DNA of 22,137 nt from Candidatus Egerieousia excrementavium. GTDB taxonomy: Bacteria; Bacteroidota; Bacteroidia; Bacteroidales; UBA932. The DNA lies in NCBI GenBank assembly GCA_017694275.1, contig JADINB010000119.1:1-22137 (forward strand), in the 5' to 3' direction. The first letter of the stretch is position 1. The number at the start of each line of letters is the position of its first letter. Positions 1 to 8,010 of this stretch are shown piece by piece. The notes below the pieces were generated by a model that saw only the letters and a list, made by a program, of their open reading frames with translations, ran no database searches and was not told the DNA's origin. The position numbers were made by a program, and so were the translations under genes.

Positions 1-281
1 TTGCAGAGGCTTTCAAGAGATATGCTTTTGAGGAGGCTGAGCATGCAGCAAGATTTGCAGAGCTGATAGGCGAGGTCGTATGGGATACCAAGACAAACCT
101 CAAGAAGAGAATGGAGGCCGAGGCCGGTGCATGTGAAGACAAGAGGAGAATAGCAACCAAGGCAAAGCAACTCAATCTGGATGCAATCCATGACACTGTT
201 CATGAGATGTGCAAGGATGAGGCTCGCCATGGCCAGGGATTCGCAGGTCTCTACAAGAGATACTTCGGTGAGGAGAAATAG
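1..281 (+). CDS. Rubrerythrin / NADH-peroxidase family protein, 3' end only
   Basis: The window opens inside this gene; the frame starts at base 3 and ends at TAG 279-281, giving 92 C-terminal residues. Two helices carry E-x-x-H type diiron motifs, EAEH near the start of the fragment and DEARH near its end. The closing segment HGQGFAGLYKRYF matches the end of the reverse-rubrerythrin/NADH peroxidase group. These ferritin-like diiron proteins reduce hydrogen peroxide in the cytoplasm of anaerobes, with electrons from rubredoxin or an NADH reductase. A rubredoxin-like domain cannot be judged because the N-terminus is missing. The gene is convergent with the glycosyltransferase that follows, with only 8 bases between the stops. 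Family assignment is fairly secure; the exact subgroup is not. Confidence 0.8.
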   Translation, partial: AEAFKRYAFEEAEHAARFAELIGEVVWDTKTNLKKRMEAEAGACEDKRRIATKAKQLNLDAIHDTVHEMCKDEARHGQGFAGLYKRYFGEEK

Positions 282-289
282 TCTGGTTT

Positions 290-1105
290 CTATTGTCCTT
301 TACCGAAACTCCTGATCCAGGCCCTGATGTCTGAGGGAATGCGGCGGGGATTCTTGAAGAGATAGTGCAGAAGGTAGTAGAGCTTGACCGCATAATATTG
401 GAACATATTGGAGTTTTTTCTGTAAAAAAGGCGCGTGGAGCGTTGTACGAGAGTCTCTCTCTCTACAGCGCTCCACTTTTTTGAACTGCTGCCTCCACCA
501 TAATGGAAGATGGGGGCAGATGCTTCCCTTATCTCTATGCCTTTTTTGTTTATGGCATAAAAAAGGTCGAGGTCTTCTGCATACATGAAATAGTCTTCGC
601 ACCAGCGGCCTGCCTTGTTGAAATTTTCGGCAGAGATAATTACAGATGCCCCCTTGTACCAGCGGAGCGCTTTCTGGCGGCGGAATATCCAGCGGAAAAT
701 GTTTCCGACAAATGGCAGTGGCATGGCTCCGTTTTCAATTGTGCCGTCGCGGTTTATAAGCGGATTCACATATACGCATTGCGGATTGCCGGCCGCGGAG
801 GCATAATCTGCATCCAGCGCACCGCTTACCCTTGTGTCTGGGTTGAGGAAATGGAGAATCTCACCCGTGGCCTTTCTGGCTGCCATATTGTTGGCGGCGG
901 CAAAGCCATAATTCTTCCCGAGAGGCACGTACCTTATCTTCCTGTTCTGCAGCCCGGCAATACAGCGTGAAAACGAGTCGTCTGTAGATGCATTGTCGGC
1001 TACGATAACCTCAATCTCAGAGGTGAGATTATCCAGAATACTTTCAAGGCATTCATACAGCATTCCTGCCGTATTGTAGTTTACTATGATAATAGATACA
1101 ACCAT
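290..1105 (-). CDS. GT2-family glycosyltransferase (rhamnosyltransferase-like)
   Basis: 271-aa predicted inverting glycosyltransferase of family GT2, acting at the inner face of the cytoplasmic membrane on a lipid-linked glycan. Visible motifs are the nucleotide-binding start VSIIIVNYNT (residues 3-12), VADNASTDDS (35-44), the DxD-equivalent NPDT (88-91), and the WbbL/RfbF-type acceptor-side motif FMYAEDLDLFY (about residues 170-180). A basic, aromatic C-terminal stretch (about 230-265) may touch the membrane. The ATG at 1105 is the natural start because the fold begins at once. It is the last gene of the folP-purB-GT4-flippase-GT2 series, 48 bases after the flippase stop. The rhamnosyltransferase label rests on motif style only; donor and acceptor sugars cannot be told from sequence. 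Confidence 0.85.
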   Translation of the reverse strand: MVVSIIIVNYNTAGMLYECLESILDNLTSEIEVIVADNASTDDSFSRCIAGLQNRKIRYVPLGKNYGFAAANNMAARKATGEILHFLNPDTRVSGALDADYASAAGNPQCVYVNPLINRDGTIENGAMPLPFVGNIFRWIFRRQKALRWYKGASVIISAENFNKAGRWCEDYFMYAEDLDLFYAINKKGIEIREASAPIFHYGGGSSSKKWSAVERETLVQRSTRLFYRKNSNMFQYYAVKLYYLLHYLFKNPRRIPSDIRAWIRSFGKGQ

Positions 1106-1153
1106 ATTGCAACCCGGGCTCCTTTGCCATTCTCTTTCTGCAGATGCACCAGC

Positions 1154-2623
1154 CTACTCCCCGTTCCCGCTCTTGCGCATTTTCCTGAAGGCCCTGAGCA
1201 GCATCTCCTTAATATCCTGGTACTCGCTGTTCCTGTATATGAGTTCGTAAACGGCAACCGTCATGGCTATTCCTGCAACAACCTGTACTGCAAGCCCGGC
1301 CACAGGGTGCAGAGGCAGCAGATTAATAAGGTTCACCAGGCCGCTTGTAACTCCGGCCGTGACAAGAGGCGGCAGAATGTCGCGAATCTGGTCTGCAAAC
1401 CGGTATCCTGTTATTTTTGCAACATATAGCGAGTGGACGGTAAAGAGCACTGCATGGGTGGCTATCATGCCATAGAGCATAGCCTCTATGCTTATGAATA
1501 TTCCAAGCAGAAGCGGTATGGCTGCAAGCAGTGTCTTGAGAATTTCCAGCATGAGGGTTATGTCTGAGCGGCCGTCGGAATTAATGACATTGGCACCGCA
1601 CATTATCATTGGAATGAAAAGCCCCGAAAAGCAGAGTATCCTTATGTAGCCTGCTGCAGGAATCCACTGTTCACCGAATATGGCAGCAGTGAAGTCTGGG
1701 GCAATGGCCCACAATCCCAAAACCGCCGTAAAGGCAATCAGTACCGTGGTCTTCAAGACTTTTCTGTATACCTCAATCCTTCTCTGGCGTTCGTCCTGTA
1801 CAGACGAGAGTACAGGAAAGCTTACTCTCTGCATTACTATGCTGACATTGGAGGTTACCATGTTTTTTGTCTTGTTTGCATACGAGTAGAGCCCCAGGGT
1901 GGAAGAGGTGTAGAATTTACCTATTATGAACGAGTACATCTCGCTCCATACTGCACTTATGATTGAGGTGGCAAGAAGCCTGCTCCCGAACGAGAACATC
2001 TCCCTGAAACTCTTTCCTGAAAAGATAAGTCTGGGACGCCATTTTGACATTGCCCAGAGCAGGAGAGTCGTGATTGCGGCTCTTGCGACCTGCAATATTA
2101 CAAGGCTCCATACCCCCATTCCGTAAAATGCCGCCGCAATTGCAAGCAACGACGAGACTATTGCGGAAAACAGAGATATCTTTGCCTGGGTCTTGAAGTC
2201 TATAATCCTTACAAACAGTACCTTGTGTACAATTCCAAGTGCATTTACCACAAGAGAGAGTGAAAGAATCCTGATTACCGGTACAAGTATCTCTTCTTCA
2301 AAAAAGGCTGCAATGAACGGCGCCGTGAAAAAAAGTATGGCATAGAGCAGGAGGCTTATTGCAAAGTTGAAGTAGAAGACGGTGCTGAGGTCTGCGTCGT
2401 TTACCTCTTTTTTCCTTGTGAGTGCACCGGTAAAGCCGCTGTCTACAAGAGAGGTGGAAAGCGTAATAAAGAGTGCGGTCATGCCTATTATGCCAAAGTC
2501 CGACGGCGTGAGCAGGTTGGCCAGCACTATGTTTGCCACGGCAACTATACCGTAGTTGAGGAAGTTGTCTACAAACCCCCAGCTGACTCCCTTTGCTGTC
2601 TTCTCTTTAAGTTCACTGCTCAT
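1154..2623 (-). CDS. Wzx-type polysaccharide flippase (MOP superfamily)
   Basis: 489-aa polytopic membrane protein, the usual size for Wzx/WzxC flippases, with about 12-14 hydrophobic segments along its whole length. The N-terminal region with SDFGIIGMTALFI and DSGFTGAL is typical of the WzxC/polysaccharide-synthesis branch of the MOP exporters, which move undecaprenyl-linked oligosaccharides to the periplasmic side of the inner membrane. A short basic tail follows the last segment. The ATG at 2623 overlaps the end of the upstream GT4 gene by 11 bases, so translation is probably coupled. The flanking GT4 and GT2 genes support a role in surface-glycan export. No Wzy polymerase or ligase is visible in the window. 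Confidence 0.9.
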   Translation of the reverse strand: MSSELKEKTAKGVSWGFVDNFLNYGIVAVANIVLANLLTPSDFGIIGMTALFITLSTSLVDSGFTGALTRKKEVNDADLSTVFYFNFAISLLLYAILFFTAPFIAAFFEEEILVPVIRILSLSLVVNALGIVHKVLFVRIIDFKTQAKISLFSAIVSSLLAIAAAFYGMGVWSLVILQVARAAITTLLLWAMSKWRPRLIFSGKSFREMFSFGSRLLATSIISAVWSEMYSFIIGKFYTSSTLGLYSYANKTKNMVTSNVSIVMQRVSFPVLSSVQDERQRRIEVYRKVLKTTVLIAFTAVLGLWAIAPDFTAAIFGEQWIPAAGYIRILCFSGLFIPMIMCGANVINSDGRSDITLMLEILKTLLAAIPLLLGIFISIEAMLYGMIATHAVLFTVHSLYVAKITGYRFADQIRDILPPLVTAGVTSGLVNLINLLPLHPVAGLAVQVVAGIAMTVAVYELIYRNSEYQDIKEMLLRAFRKMRKSGNGE

Positions 2624-3725
2624 ATTCGGTTATGCAATTTCTATAGGTTTGAATCATTGCGGCTACATTGTCGTGCCATTTGTAGAGGCGCAGAACCCTT
2701 TCACGCCCGGCTGCGCCCATGCGCTCCCTGATTCCTGGGTTTTCCATGAAATATTCTATGGCCATTGCCGTAGCCTGAATGTCGGCCCTGGGAACTATTA
2801 TTCCGGTTACCCCGTTTTCCACGACCTCGGTAAAACCGTCGGCATCAGATGTTATTACAGGACACTGACAGGCCATGGCCTCTACGGCAACTACTCCAAA
2901 ACTTTCGCTGTTGGAGATGGAGGCCGCAATGGAGAATGAGTTGTAGACCTGTGGGAGAAGGGAGTTTTCCACCCTCCCTCTGAACTCCACGTTTTCCAGC
3001 GCAAGAGATGCGGCCAGCTGCCTGTACTCTTCCAGACAGGGGCCGTCTCCCACTATGACGAGTTTCAGACTGCCGCTGCCATGCTTTTTTACAACTGTAG
3101 AAAACGCCTTTATAAGCGTGTCTATTCCATATTTTGGCGCCATTGTCTTTACTGTCCCTACTACAAAGGTTCCCTTTTGGGGCTCATACTCCTCCATCTT
3201 CCTGAAAAGCGAGGTATCTACTCCAAACGGAATGACAGTAATCTCCCCACTGTAATATTTTGCACATTCCCGTGCCATTATATGTGAAGTGGAGCAGACC
3301 CGTTCTGCATGCCTCAGAGAATATTTTACCGTCAGTCGGTTGAGGGCCGAAAGGTGAGGGAATTCGTAAATGTCCGAGCCCCAGACCGATATTACCAGAG
3401 GATGGAATCTGGTAAGAGCTGCAATGAGCGCATAACTTGTAAGATAGTGTGCATGCAGCAGTTCAGGCTGCTCTATCTTTATGGCCCTTTTCAGAGCACG
3501 CACTGCCCCCATGTGTCGGAGAATCTTTCTTGCCGGTGCAGGCTTGCCCTTTCTCTTGTATGAGAAGAGGTCGTAACAGTAGAGCCTTATCCTTTCAGTT
3601 CCGAAAAAGTTGTCAGATACAGGATTGGGTGAAAATAGGGCCACCTCTACGCCGGAATCCTTGAGCGACTTCACCCATCTTCTCGTATGGGTGCTCCTTG
3701 CATCGGAAACTATCAGAACTTTCAT
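2613..3725 (-). CDS. GT4-family glycosyltransferase
   Basis: Predicted retaining glycosyltransferase of family GT4 (GT-B fold), 370 aa. The N-terminal Rossmann half starts MKVLIVSDARSTHTRRW; the middle holds VISVWGSDIYEFP; the C-terminal donor half carries the E-x7-E signature in SESFGVVAVEAM (near residue 272). I chose the ATG at 3725; the frame could be opened two codons earlier at a TTG (3731), which is less likely. The gene starts 24 bases after purB stops and runs 11 bases into the flippase gene. Together with the flippase and the GT2 gene it forms a minimal glycan assembly module. Donor sugar unknown. Confidence 0.88.
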   Translation of the reverse strand: MKVLIVSDARSTHTRRWVKSLKDSGVEVALFSPNPVSDNFFGTERIRLYCYDLFSYKRKGKPAPARKILRHMGAVRALKRAIKIEQPELLHAHYLTSYALIAALTRFHPLVISVWGSDIYEFPHLSALNRLTVKYSLRHAERVCSTSHIMARECAKYYSGEITVIPFGVDTSLFRKMEEYEPQKGTFVVGTVKTMAPKYGIDTLIKAFSTVVKKHGSGSLKLVIVGDGPCLEEYRQLAASLALENVEFRGRVENSLLPQVYNSFSIAASISNSESFGVVAVEAMACQCPVITSDADGFTEVVENGVTGIIVPRADIQATAMAIEYFMENPGIRERMGAAGRERVLRLYKWHDNVAAMIQTYRNCITEYEQ

Positions 3726-3749
3726 TGGCAATCTCTGCTTTGGGCAATC

Positions 3750-5093
3750 TTATTTCCCGGTATAGTTTTGCGGAGTTATGGAGAGCAGTTTCTCTTTTAC
3801 TCTATCTGACACCTCGAGCCCCTCTACAAAGTGGCGTATGCTCTCTTTTGTAATGCCGCTGTTGCCGCGCGTAAGCGCCTTGAGGGTTTCATACGGGTTG
3901 GGATAGCCCTCTCTGCGCAGTACGTTCTGGATACCCTCCGCAACTACGGCCCAGTTCGCCTCCAGGTCTGCATCAAGCTTTTCACGGTTGAGGATGAGCT
4001 TGTCTATACCTTTGAGCAGAGACTTGAAGGCAATTATGGAGTGGGCAACGGGAACTCCAATATTTCTTAGCACTGTAGAGTCTGTAAGGTCTCTCTGCAT
4101 TCTGGAAATCGGGAGTTTGCCTGCCAGGTGGGTGTAGAGCGCGTTTGCAACACCGAGATTGCCCTCTGCATTTTCAAAATCAATGGGGTTTACCTTATGC
4201 GGCATTGCCGATGACCCTACCTCTCCTGCCTTGATTTTCTGTCTGAAATACTCCATGGAAATGTAGGTCCAGAAATCTCTCGAAAGGTCTATGAGAATGG
4301 TGTTTATTCTTTTCAGGCAGTCGAACAGGGCCGCGAGGTTGTCGTAATGCTCAATCTGTGTTGTGGGAAAAGATCTTTTAAGATGCAGTTTTTCGCTTAC
4401 GAAGCGGTCTGCAAAACCGTGCCAGTCTATTTCCGGATAGGTGAAATAGTGGGCGTTCATGTTGCCTGTCGCACCGCCGAATTTTGCCGAATGGGGTATC
4501 TGTTCCAGTTGTCTGAGCTGTTCCCTGAGCCTTACGGCAAAGACCATTATCTCTTTGCCCAGCCGGGTGGGGGAGGCTGGCTGTCCGTGTGTATGTGCCA
4601 GCATGGGAATATCTTTCCATTCCTGTGCGCAGGATTCGAGCCTGGAGAGCAGGCTGCCTATCTGCGGCATGTACGATTCGTTCATGGCTTCGCAGAGCGA
4701 AAGGGGAACAGAGGTGTTGTTTATGTCCTGCGACGTGAGCCCGAAATGGACAAATTCCCCGAACTTTTCCAGCCCCATCTCCTTAAAGCGTCTCTTTATG
4801 AAATATTCCACCGCCTTTACGTCGTGGTTGGTGGTCTTTTCTATCTCTTTTATCTCTTCTGCATTCTCTATTGTAAAGTTCCGATAGATGTTCCTCAGTC
4901 TTTCAAAGTCTGCGCTGTCGAACTTCCTGAGCTGTTCAAGCGGAATCTCGCACAGTGCTATGAAATATTCAATCTCTACCCTGACTCTGTATTTTATGAG
5001 TGCATATTCAGAAAAATAGTGTTCCAGGTCCTTTACCTTTTCATGGTATCTGCCATCGACAGGCGATATGGCTGTAAGTGAGTTGTCAGACAT
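3750..5093 (-). CDS. purB: Adenylosuccinate lyase
   Basis: Cytosolic purine enzyme that splits SAICAR to AICAR plus fumarate and adenylosuccinate to AMP plus fumarate. It is 447 aa, matching the E. coli-type PurB subgroup. The superfamily signature GSSAMPHKVNP, which carries the catalytic serine loop, lies near residues 288-300; FGLTSQDINNT and HTHGQPASPTRLG supply the other active-site residues. The start was set at ATG 5093 because MSDNSLTAISPVDGRY aligns with the normal N-terminus; an upstream TTG would add ten unrelated residues. It lies 32 bases after folP and 24 before the GT4 gene on the same strand. A TAACTTTG promoter box sits 28 bases upstream and overlaps the folP stop codon, so purB may also have its own promoter. 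Confidence 0.97.
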   Translation of the reverse strand: MSDNSLTAISPVDGRYHEKVKDLEHYFSEYALIKYRVRVEIEYFIALCEIPLEQLRKFDSADFERLRNIYRNFTIENAEEIKEIEKTTNHDVKAVEYFIKRRFKEMGLEKFGEFVHFGLTSQDINNTSVPLSLCEAMNESYMPQIGSLLSRLESCAQEWKDIPMLAHTHGQPASPTRLGKEIMVFAVRLREQLRQLEQIPHSAKFGGATGNMNAHYFTYPEIDWHGFADRFVSEKLHLKRSFPTTQIEHYDNLAALFDCLKRINTILIDLSRDFWTYISMEYFRQKIKAGEVGSSAMPHKVNPIDFENAEGNLGVANALYTHLAGKLPISRMQRDLTDSTVLRNIGVPVAHSIIAFKSLLKGIDKLILNREKLDADLEANWAVVAEGIQNVLRREGYPNPYETLKALTRGNSGITKESIRHFVEGLEVSDRVKEKLLSITPQNYTGK

Positions 5094-5120
5094 ACTGTAT
5101 ATGTTATTTCGGTTTGGCTG

Positions 5121-5128
5121 CAAAGTTA
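5121..5128 (-). promoter_or_regulatory. Candidate -7 promoter box for purB
   Basis: On the - strand this reads TAACTTTG, a full match to the Bacteroidota -7 consensus TAnnTTTG. It lies 28 bases before the purB ATG and its TAA is also the folP stop codon. No good TTTG -33 element is seen at the usual 19-21 base spacing, so confidence is modest. Confidence 0.35.
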
Positions 5129-6010
5129 AAAATCTTTATTCAGATAGGGGGCAAGTTGCCGGTAAAGTTTTATGCATCCCGCAGCTTGTGCAACATCGTG
5201 TACCCGCAGAATGTCGCCGCCAAGCAGAAGTGCCTGCAGATTGAGCGCGGCAGTGGGGCACAAGGCTTCCTGAGGGGTTATTCCCAGTGGCTTCCATATC
5301 ATGCTTTTTCTCGACAGGCCTATCAATACCGGAACCGGCTCACATCCATTGTCTGTAATATGCATGATGCTGCTTTTCAGTTTCTCTATCCCGGCCAGTA
5401 ATTGATAGTTCTGTTCTACTGTCTTTGCAAATCCGAATCCCGGGTCTATCATATATTCGGTTATGCCGTATTCCCTGGCCCTGACCTGAAAGTTTTTAAA
5501 GTACTCTATGACTTCGGTCACGACCCCTCTCCGGTAATCGCACCTTTGCTGCATGTCTGTGGGAGTTCCCTTTTTGTGCATTGCAATATAGGGCAGTTTC
5601 AATTTGCCTGCCAGCGGCAGCATTCCGGGGTCATCTTCTCCGGCACTTATGTCGTTTATGGTAAAGTCTCCAATGTAGTCGCAGGCCTTTTCTACAATGG
5701 AGCTTCGGAAAGTGTCTATCGAGAGGGCGTAACGCTGTCCGACCCTTTTGAAAAGCCGGCTGCATGCAGAGTCCTTGTCCTTCAGCTCATCTCTGACAAT
5801 CGAGAGTGCGAGCCTTATTCCTTCCCACTCCCGGCTTTCGCTTACAGGAGTGGAGCCAGGTCTGGTAGAGCATGCTCCAAAGTCAAGGATATCTGCTCCT
5901 TCATCTACCATCTGTGTTATTTTACGCCTTATCTGGTCTGAGGTTGTACAGCGGCTTTCACTGTAGAAAGACTCACCGTTTACGTTTATTATGCCCATTA
6001 TCTGTTTCAT
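5126..6010 (-). CDS. folP: Dihydropteroate synthase
   Basis: 294-aa TIM-barrel enzyme of folate synthesis that joins p-aminobenzoate to 6-hydroxymethyl-dihydropterin pyrophosphate; target of sulfonamides. Seen in order: MGIINVNGESF (loop 1), ADILDFGACSTRPG (loop 2), SIDTF, INDISAG, MHKKGTP, the pterin-pocket segment MIDPGFGFAKT, LIGLSRKSM and GGDILRVHDV. Loop 1 departs from the very conserved NVTPDSF by having NVNGESF. The ATG at 6010 (MKQIMGIINV) is preferred to a GTG three codons upstream. It is divergent from tmk and is followed after 32 bases by purB, so it probably heads the - strand unit. A TAAATTTG box lies 26 bases upstream of the start. Confidence 0.95.
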   Translation of the reverse strand: MKQIMGIINVNGESFYSESRCTTSDQIRRKITQMVDEGADILDFGACSTRPGSTPVSESREWEGIRLALSIVRDELKDKDSACSRLFKRVGQRYALSIDTFRSSIVEKACDYIGDFTINDISAGEDDPGMLPLAGKLKLPYIAMHKKGTPTDMQQRCDYRRGVVTEVIEYFKNFQVRAREYGITEYMIDPGFGFAKTVEQNYQLLAGIEKLKSSIMHITDNGCEPVPVLIGLSRKSMIWKPLGITPQEALCPTAALNLQALLLGGDILRVHDVAQAAGCIKLYRQLAPYLNKDF

Positions 6011-6035
6011 GGCAGCCACTTTTTCTTGTCAGGCG

Positions 6036-6043
6036 CAAATTTA
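6036..6043 (-). promoter_or_regulatory. Candidate -7 promoter box for folP
   Basis: Reads TAAATTTG on the - strand, matching TAnnTTTG. It lies within a perfect 14-bp palindrome AAATTTATAAATTT (6037-6050), whose other half gives TAAATTTC (6044-6051) on the + strand. The region is AT-rich, which lowers confidence. Confidence 0.45.
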
Positions 6044-6070
6044 TAAATTTCCCGTAAATCTAAAATTTTG

Positions 6071-6078
6071 TATTTTTG
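6071..6078 (+). promoter_or_regulatory. Candidate -7 promoter box for tmk
   Basis: TATTTTTG matches TAnnTTTG. A TTTC at 6048-6051 is placed exactly 19 bases upstream, where the -33 TTTG element is expected. Transcription would begin near 6085, giving a leader of about 23 bases to the tmk ATG. Confidence 0.5.
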
Positions 6079-6094
6079 CCAGAATAAGCAGGAT

Positions 6095-6100
6095 AAGGAG
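6095..6100 (+). promoter_or_regulatory. Shine-Dalgarno-like site before tmk
   Basis: AAGGAG sits 7 bases before the ATG at 6108 and decides that start over upstream in-frame ATGs (for example at 5991). Most genes in this window show no such site, as expected for Bacteroidota. Confidence 0.5.
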
Positions 6101-6107
6101 AGAGATT

Positions 6108-6785
6108 ATGCTGATAGTTATAGAAGGGCTCGACGGGGCCGGGAAGAGCACTCAGGTGGCTCTTGTGAAAGAGTATATGGAAAAATCGGGAAGGAAGTTG
6201 AAATACCTTCACTTCCCAAGATTCGATGCTCCGGTTTACGGAGAGCTGATAGCCGGATTCCTGCGCGGAGAGTTCGGCCCCAACGATGCGGTACATCCGC
6301 AGCTTGTCGCGCTGCTTTTCGCACAGGACAGGGCCGATGCGGCTTCCATTATAAGAGAGTGGCTTTCGCAGGGCTGCTGCGTGCTGCTCGACCGATATGT
6401 CTATTCCAACATAGCCTATCAGTGTTCAAAACTGAAAGACAAGGAGAGTGCAGACAGGCTGAGAAAGTGGATTTTCGACCTCGAATATGAAAAATTCGCC
6501 ATTCCGGTGCCGGATGCAAACATCTTTCTGGATGTTCCCATTTCCTTTGTAGACAGAAAACTGAAAGAGGCGAGGAAGGGAGACGAACGGGATTACCTTA
6601 AAGGCAAGGCTGATATCCATGAGGCCGACATGGAGTTCCAGAAGCGAGTGCGTGAGACATATCTGGAGCAATGCCGTGCAGACCGGAATTTCATACGGGT
6701 AGAGTGTGCGGGCGAAAACGGGGAGATGCTTCCGGCCGCGCAGATTTTTTCATCAATAAAAAGCATAATAGACAAACTTTTGTAG
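6108..6785 (+). CDS. tmk: Thymidylate kinase
   Basis: 225-aa P-loop kinase that phosphorylates dTMP to dTDP with ATP in the cytoplasm. It has the Walker A motif EGLDGAGKST at residues 6-15, the DRY motif in LLDRYVYSNIAYQ (near 95), and a LID region with KEARKGDERDYLKG (near 150). The length is slightly above the usual 205-215 aa. The start at 6108 puts the first beta strand MLIVIEG at the N-terminus, is preceded by AAGGAG and follows a good promoter box. An open frame extends upstream to 5991 but crosses the promoter region and is not credible. The MauE-like gene begins 2 bases after the tmk stop, so the two are probably co-transcribed. Confidence 0.95.
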   Translation: MLIVIEGLDGAGKSTQVALVKEYMEKSGRKLKYLHFPRFDAPVYGELIAGFLRGEFGPNDAVHPQLVALLFAQDRADAASIIREWLSQGCCVLLDRYVYSNIAYQCSKLKDKESADRLRKWIFDLEYEKFAIPVPDANIFLDVPISFVDRKLKEARKGDERDYLKGKADIHEADMEFQKRVRETYLEQCRADRNFIRVECAGENGEMLPAAQIFSSIKSIIDKLL

Positions 6786-6786
6786 C

Positions 6787-8007
6787 GTGAACATATTGCA
6801 GACTATATGCAGGATTGTTGCGGGACTGGTCTTCTTCCTTTCCGGTTTTCTCAAGGCGGTAGATCCGGTGGGCGGCGCAATCAAGATTGAGGAGTATCTC
6901 AGGGCCTTCCATCTTGAATTTTTCGATTTCCTTTCGCTTCCGGCCTCAATAATACTCTGCTGTGTTGAGTTCGTGACTGGAATTGCCCTGCTCAAGGGAA
7001 TGAAAATGCGTCTTTTCTCCCTTGTGGCACTCATATTCATAAGCTTTTTTTCGCTGCTTACTCTCTATTCTGCCATCTTCAATCCGGTGGAGGACTGCGG
7101 ATGTTTCGGCGAGGCCGTGCATCTTTCAAACTGGGCAACTTTCTGTAAGAATGTAGTGCTCTTTGCCGCCATACTTTTTGTCTATCTGCGCAGAGACAAA
7201 TTCGAACCCATAGCGCATCCATTCTGGGAGACGCTTTATACCTTCTGTTACTTTTGCCTTGTCTTTACAGTGTCGCTCATGGCCGTTGTCTATTTGCCCA
7301 AGGTTGACTTCACACCGTACAGGGCCGGGACAGATTTGCTCGAGGTACTTCACAATCCTGTGGAAAGAGAGTACGAGACAATATTCACCTATACGAAAGA
7401 GGGCCAGTCAAAGGAGTTTACAATAGATAACCTGCCCGATTCCACCTGGAGCTATCTCTCTTCTGAAACAAAGTTGGTCTCCGGTGCAAAGGAGCGGGGG
7501 CAGATTACAGATTTCGTGCTTAGAGACACTGCCGGCAACTATGTGGCGGAGGCAGTGCTCTCCACCGATACTCCTGTCTTCTTCATTACCGTACATGATT
7601 CAGGGAAGATAGGCCGCAGAGCATTGAAAAGAATCATGCGCATTGCAGATACGGTAGCAGCAAACGGTGCCTTGCCATATCTTTTAAGCGGTGACGGCAA
7701 ACCTCTTCCGGCGGCCGGACTGCCTCTTCTGGTGACAGACTACAAAACAGCCCTCTCCATGAATCGTTCCAACGGCGGGCTGGTCTATCTCAAAAGAGGG
7801 CTGATTGTAAACAAATGGTCTGCCTATGATTATCCTTACAGCGGCATTTCAAGAATTCTCTCCCGCGACTACGAGGAAATTGCGGCCAACCAGACTATTG
7901 AAGCCCAGTTGTTCCTGCAGGTTACGCTGCTGGTGGTGCTTCTGCTCGTCTTTGTGGTAAGATATGTCTCGAAAAGATTGTACTGGAGAAAAAAGCGTCT
8001 TTTATAA
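6787..8007 (+). CDS. MauE/DoxX-family membrane protein with C-terminal thioredoxin-like domain
   Basis: 406-aa inner-membrane protein starting at GTG. The N-terminal half has about five hydrophobic segments (roughly residues 5-25, 42-67, 73-95, 113-135, 148-172) and the MauE/DoxX-type motif EDCGCFGEAV near residue 102. Then come about 195 soluble residues, probably periplasmic, and a last membrane segment near 372-392 with a basic tail. The soluble part has features of a thioredoxin fold (TPVFFITVHDSGK; then NGGLVYLKRGLIVNKWS), but contains no cysteine at all. MauE-like proteins help electron transfer or disulfide handling in some systems; the role here is unknown. It starts right after tmk and its stop is opposite the infB stop (6-base overlap). 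Confidence 0.75.
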   Translation: MNILQTICRIVAGLVFFLSGFLKAVDPVGGAIKIEEYLRAFHLEFFDFLSLPASIILCCVEFVTGIALLKGMKMRLFSLVALIFISFFSLLTLYSAIFNPVEDCGCFGEAVHLSNWATFCKNVVLFAAILFVYLRRDKFEPIAHPFWETLYTFCYFCLVFTVSLMAVVYLPKVDFTPYRAGTDLLEVLHNPVEREYETIFTYTKEGQSKEFTIDNLPDSTWSYLSSETKLVSGAKERGQITDFVLRDTAGNYVAEAVLSTDTPVFFITVHDSGKIGRRALKRIMRIADTVAANGALPYLLSGDGKPLPAAGLPLLVTDYKTALSMNRSNGGLVYLKRGLIVNKWSAYDYPYSGISRILSRDYEEIAANQTIEAQLFLQVTLLVVLLLVFVVRYVSKRLYWRKKRLL

Positions 8008-8010
8008 GAC
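7989..8010 (-). terminator. Weak candidate terminator for infB
   Basis: On the - strand GTCTT and AAGAC (8010-7997) can form a 5-bp stem with a 4-base loop, followed after GC by six U (7994-7989). It spans both the infB and MauE stop codons. The stem is short and AU-rich, so this may be chance. Confidence 0.3.

Noticed and set aside
264..307. Hairpin TTCGGT...ACCGAA between rubrerythrin and GT2 genes
   Set aside because: Only 6 solid pairs with a loop over 30 bases and no U-tract on either strand.
503..970. 155-codon open frame on + opposite the GT2 gene
   Set aside because: Antisense shadow; the - strand frame has all GT2 motifs.
290..3725. Horizontally acquired glycan island
   Set aside because: Codon use and base composition look like the neighbours, with no mobile element, tRNA or repeat at the borders.
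5991..6107. Upstream extension of tmk by 39 codons
   Set aside because: Would cross the folP/tmk promoter region; kinase fold begins at 6108 with a Shine-Dalgarno-like site just before.
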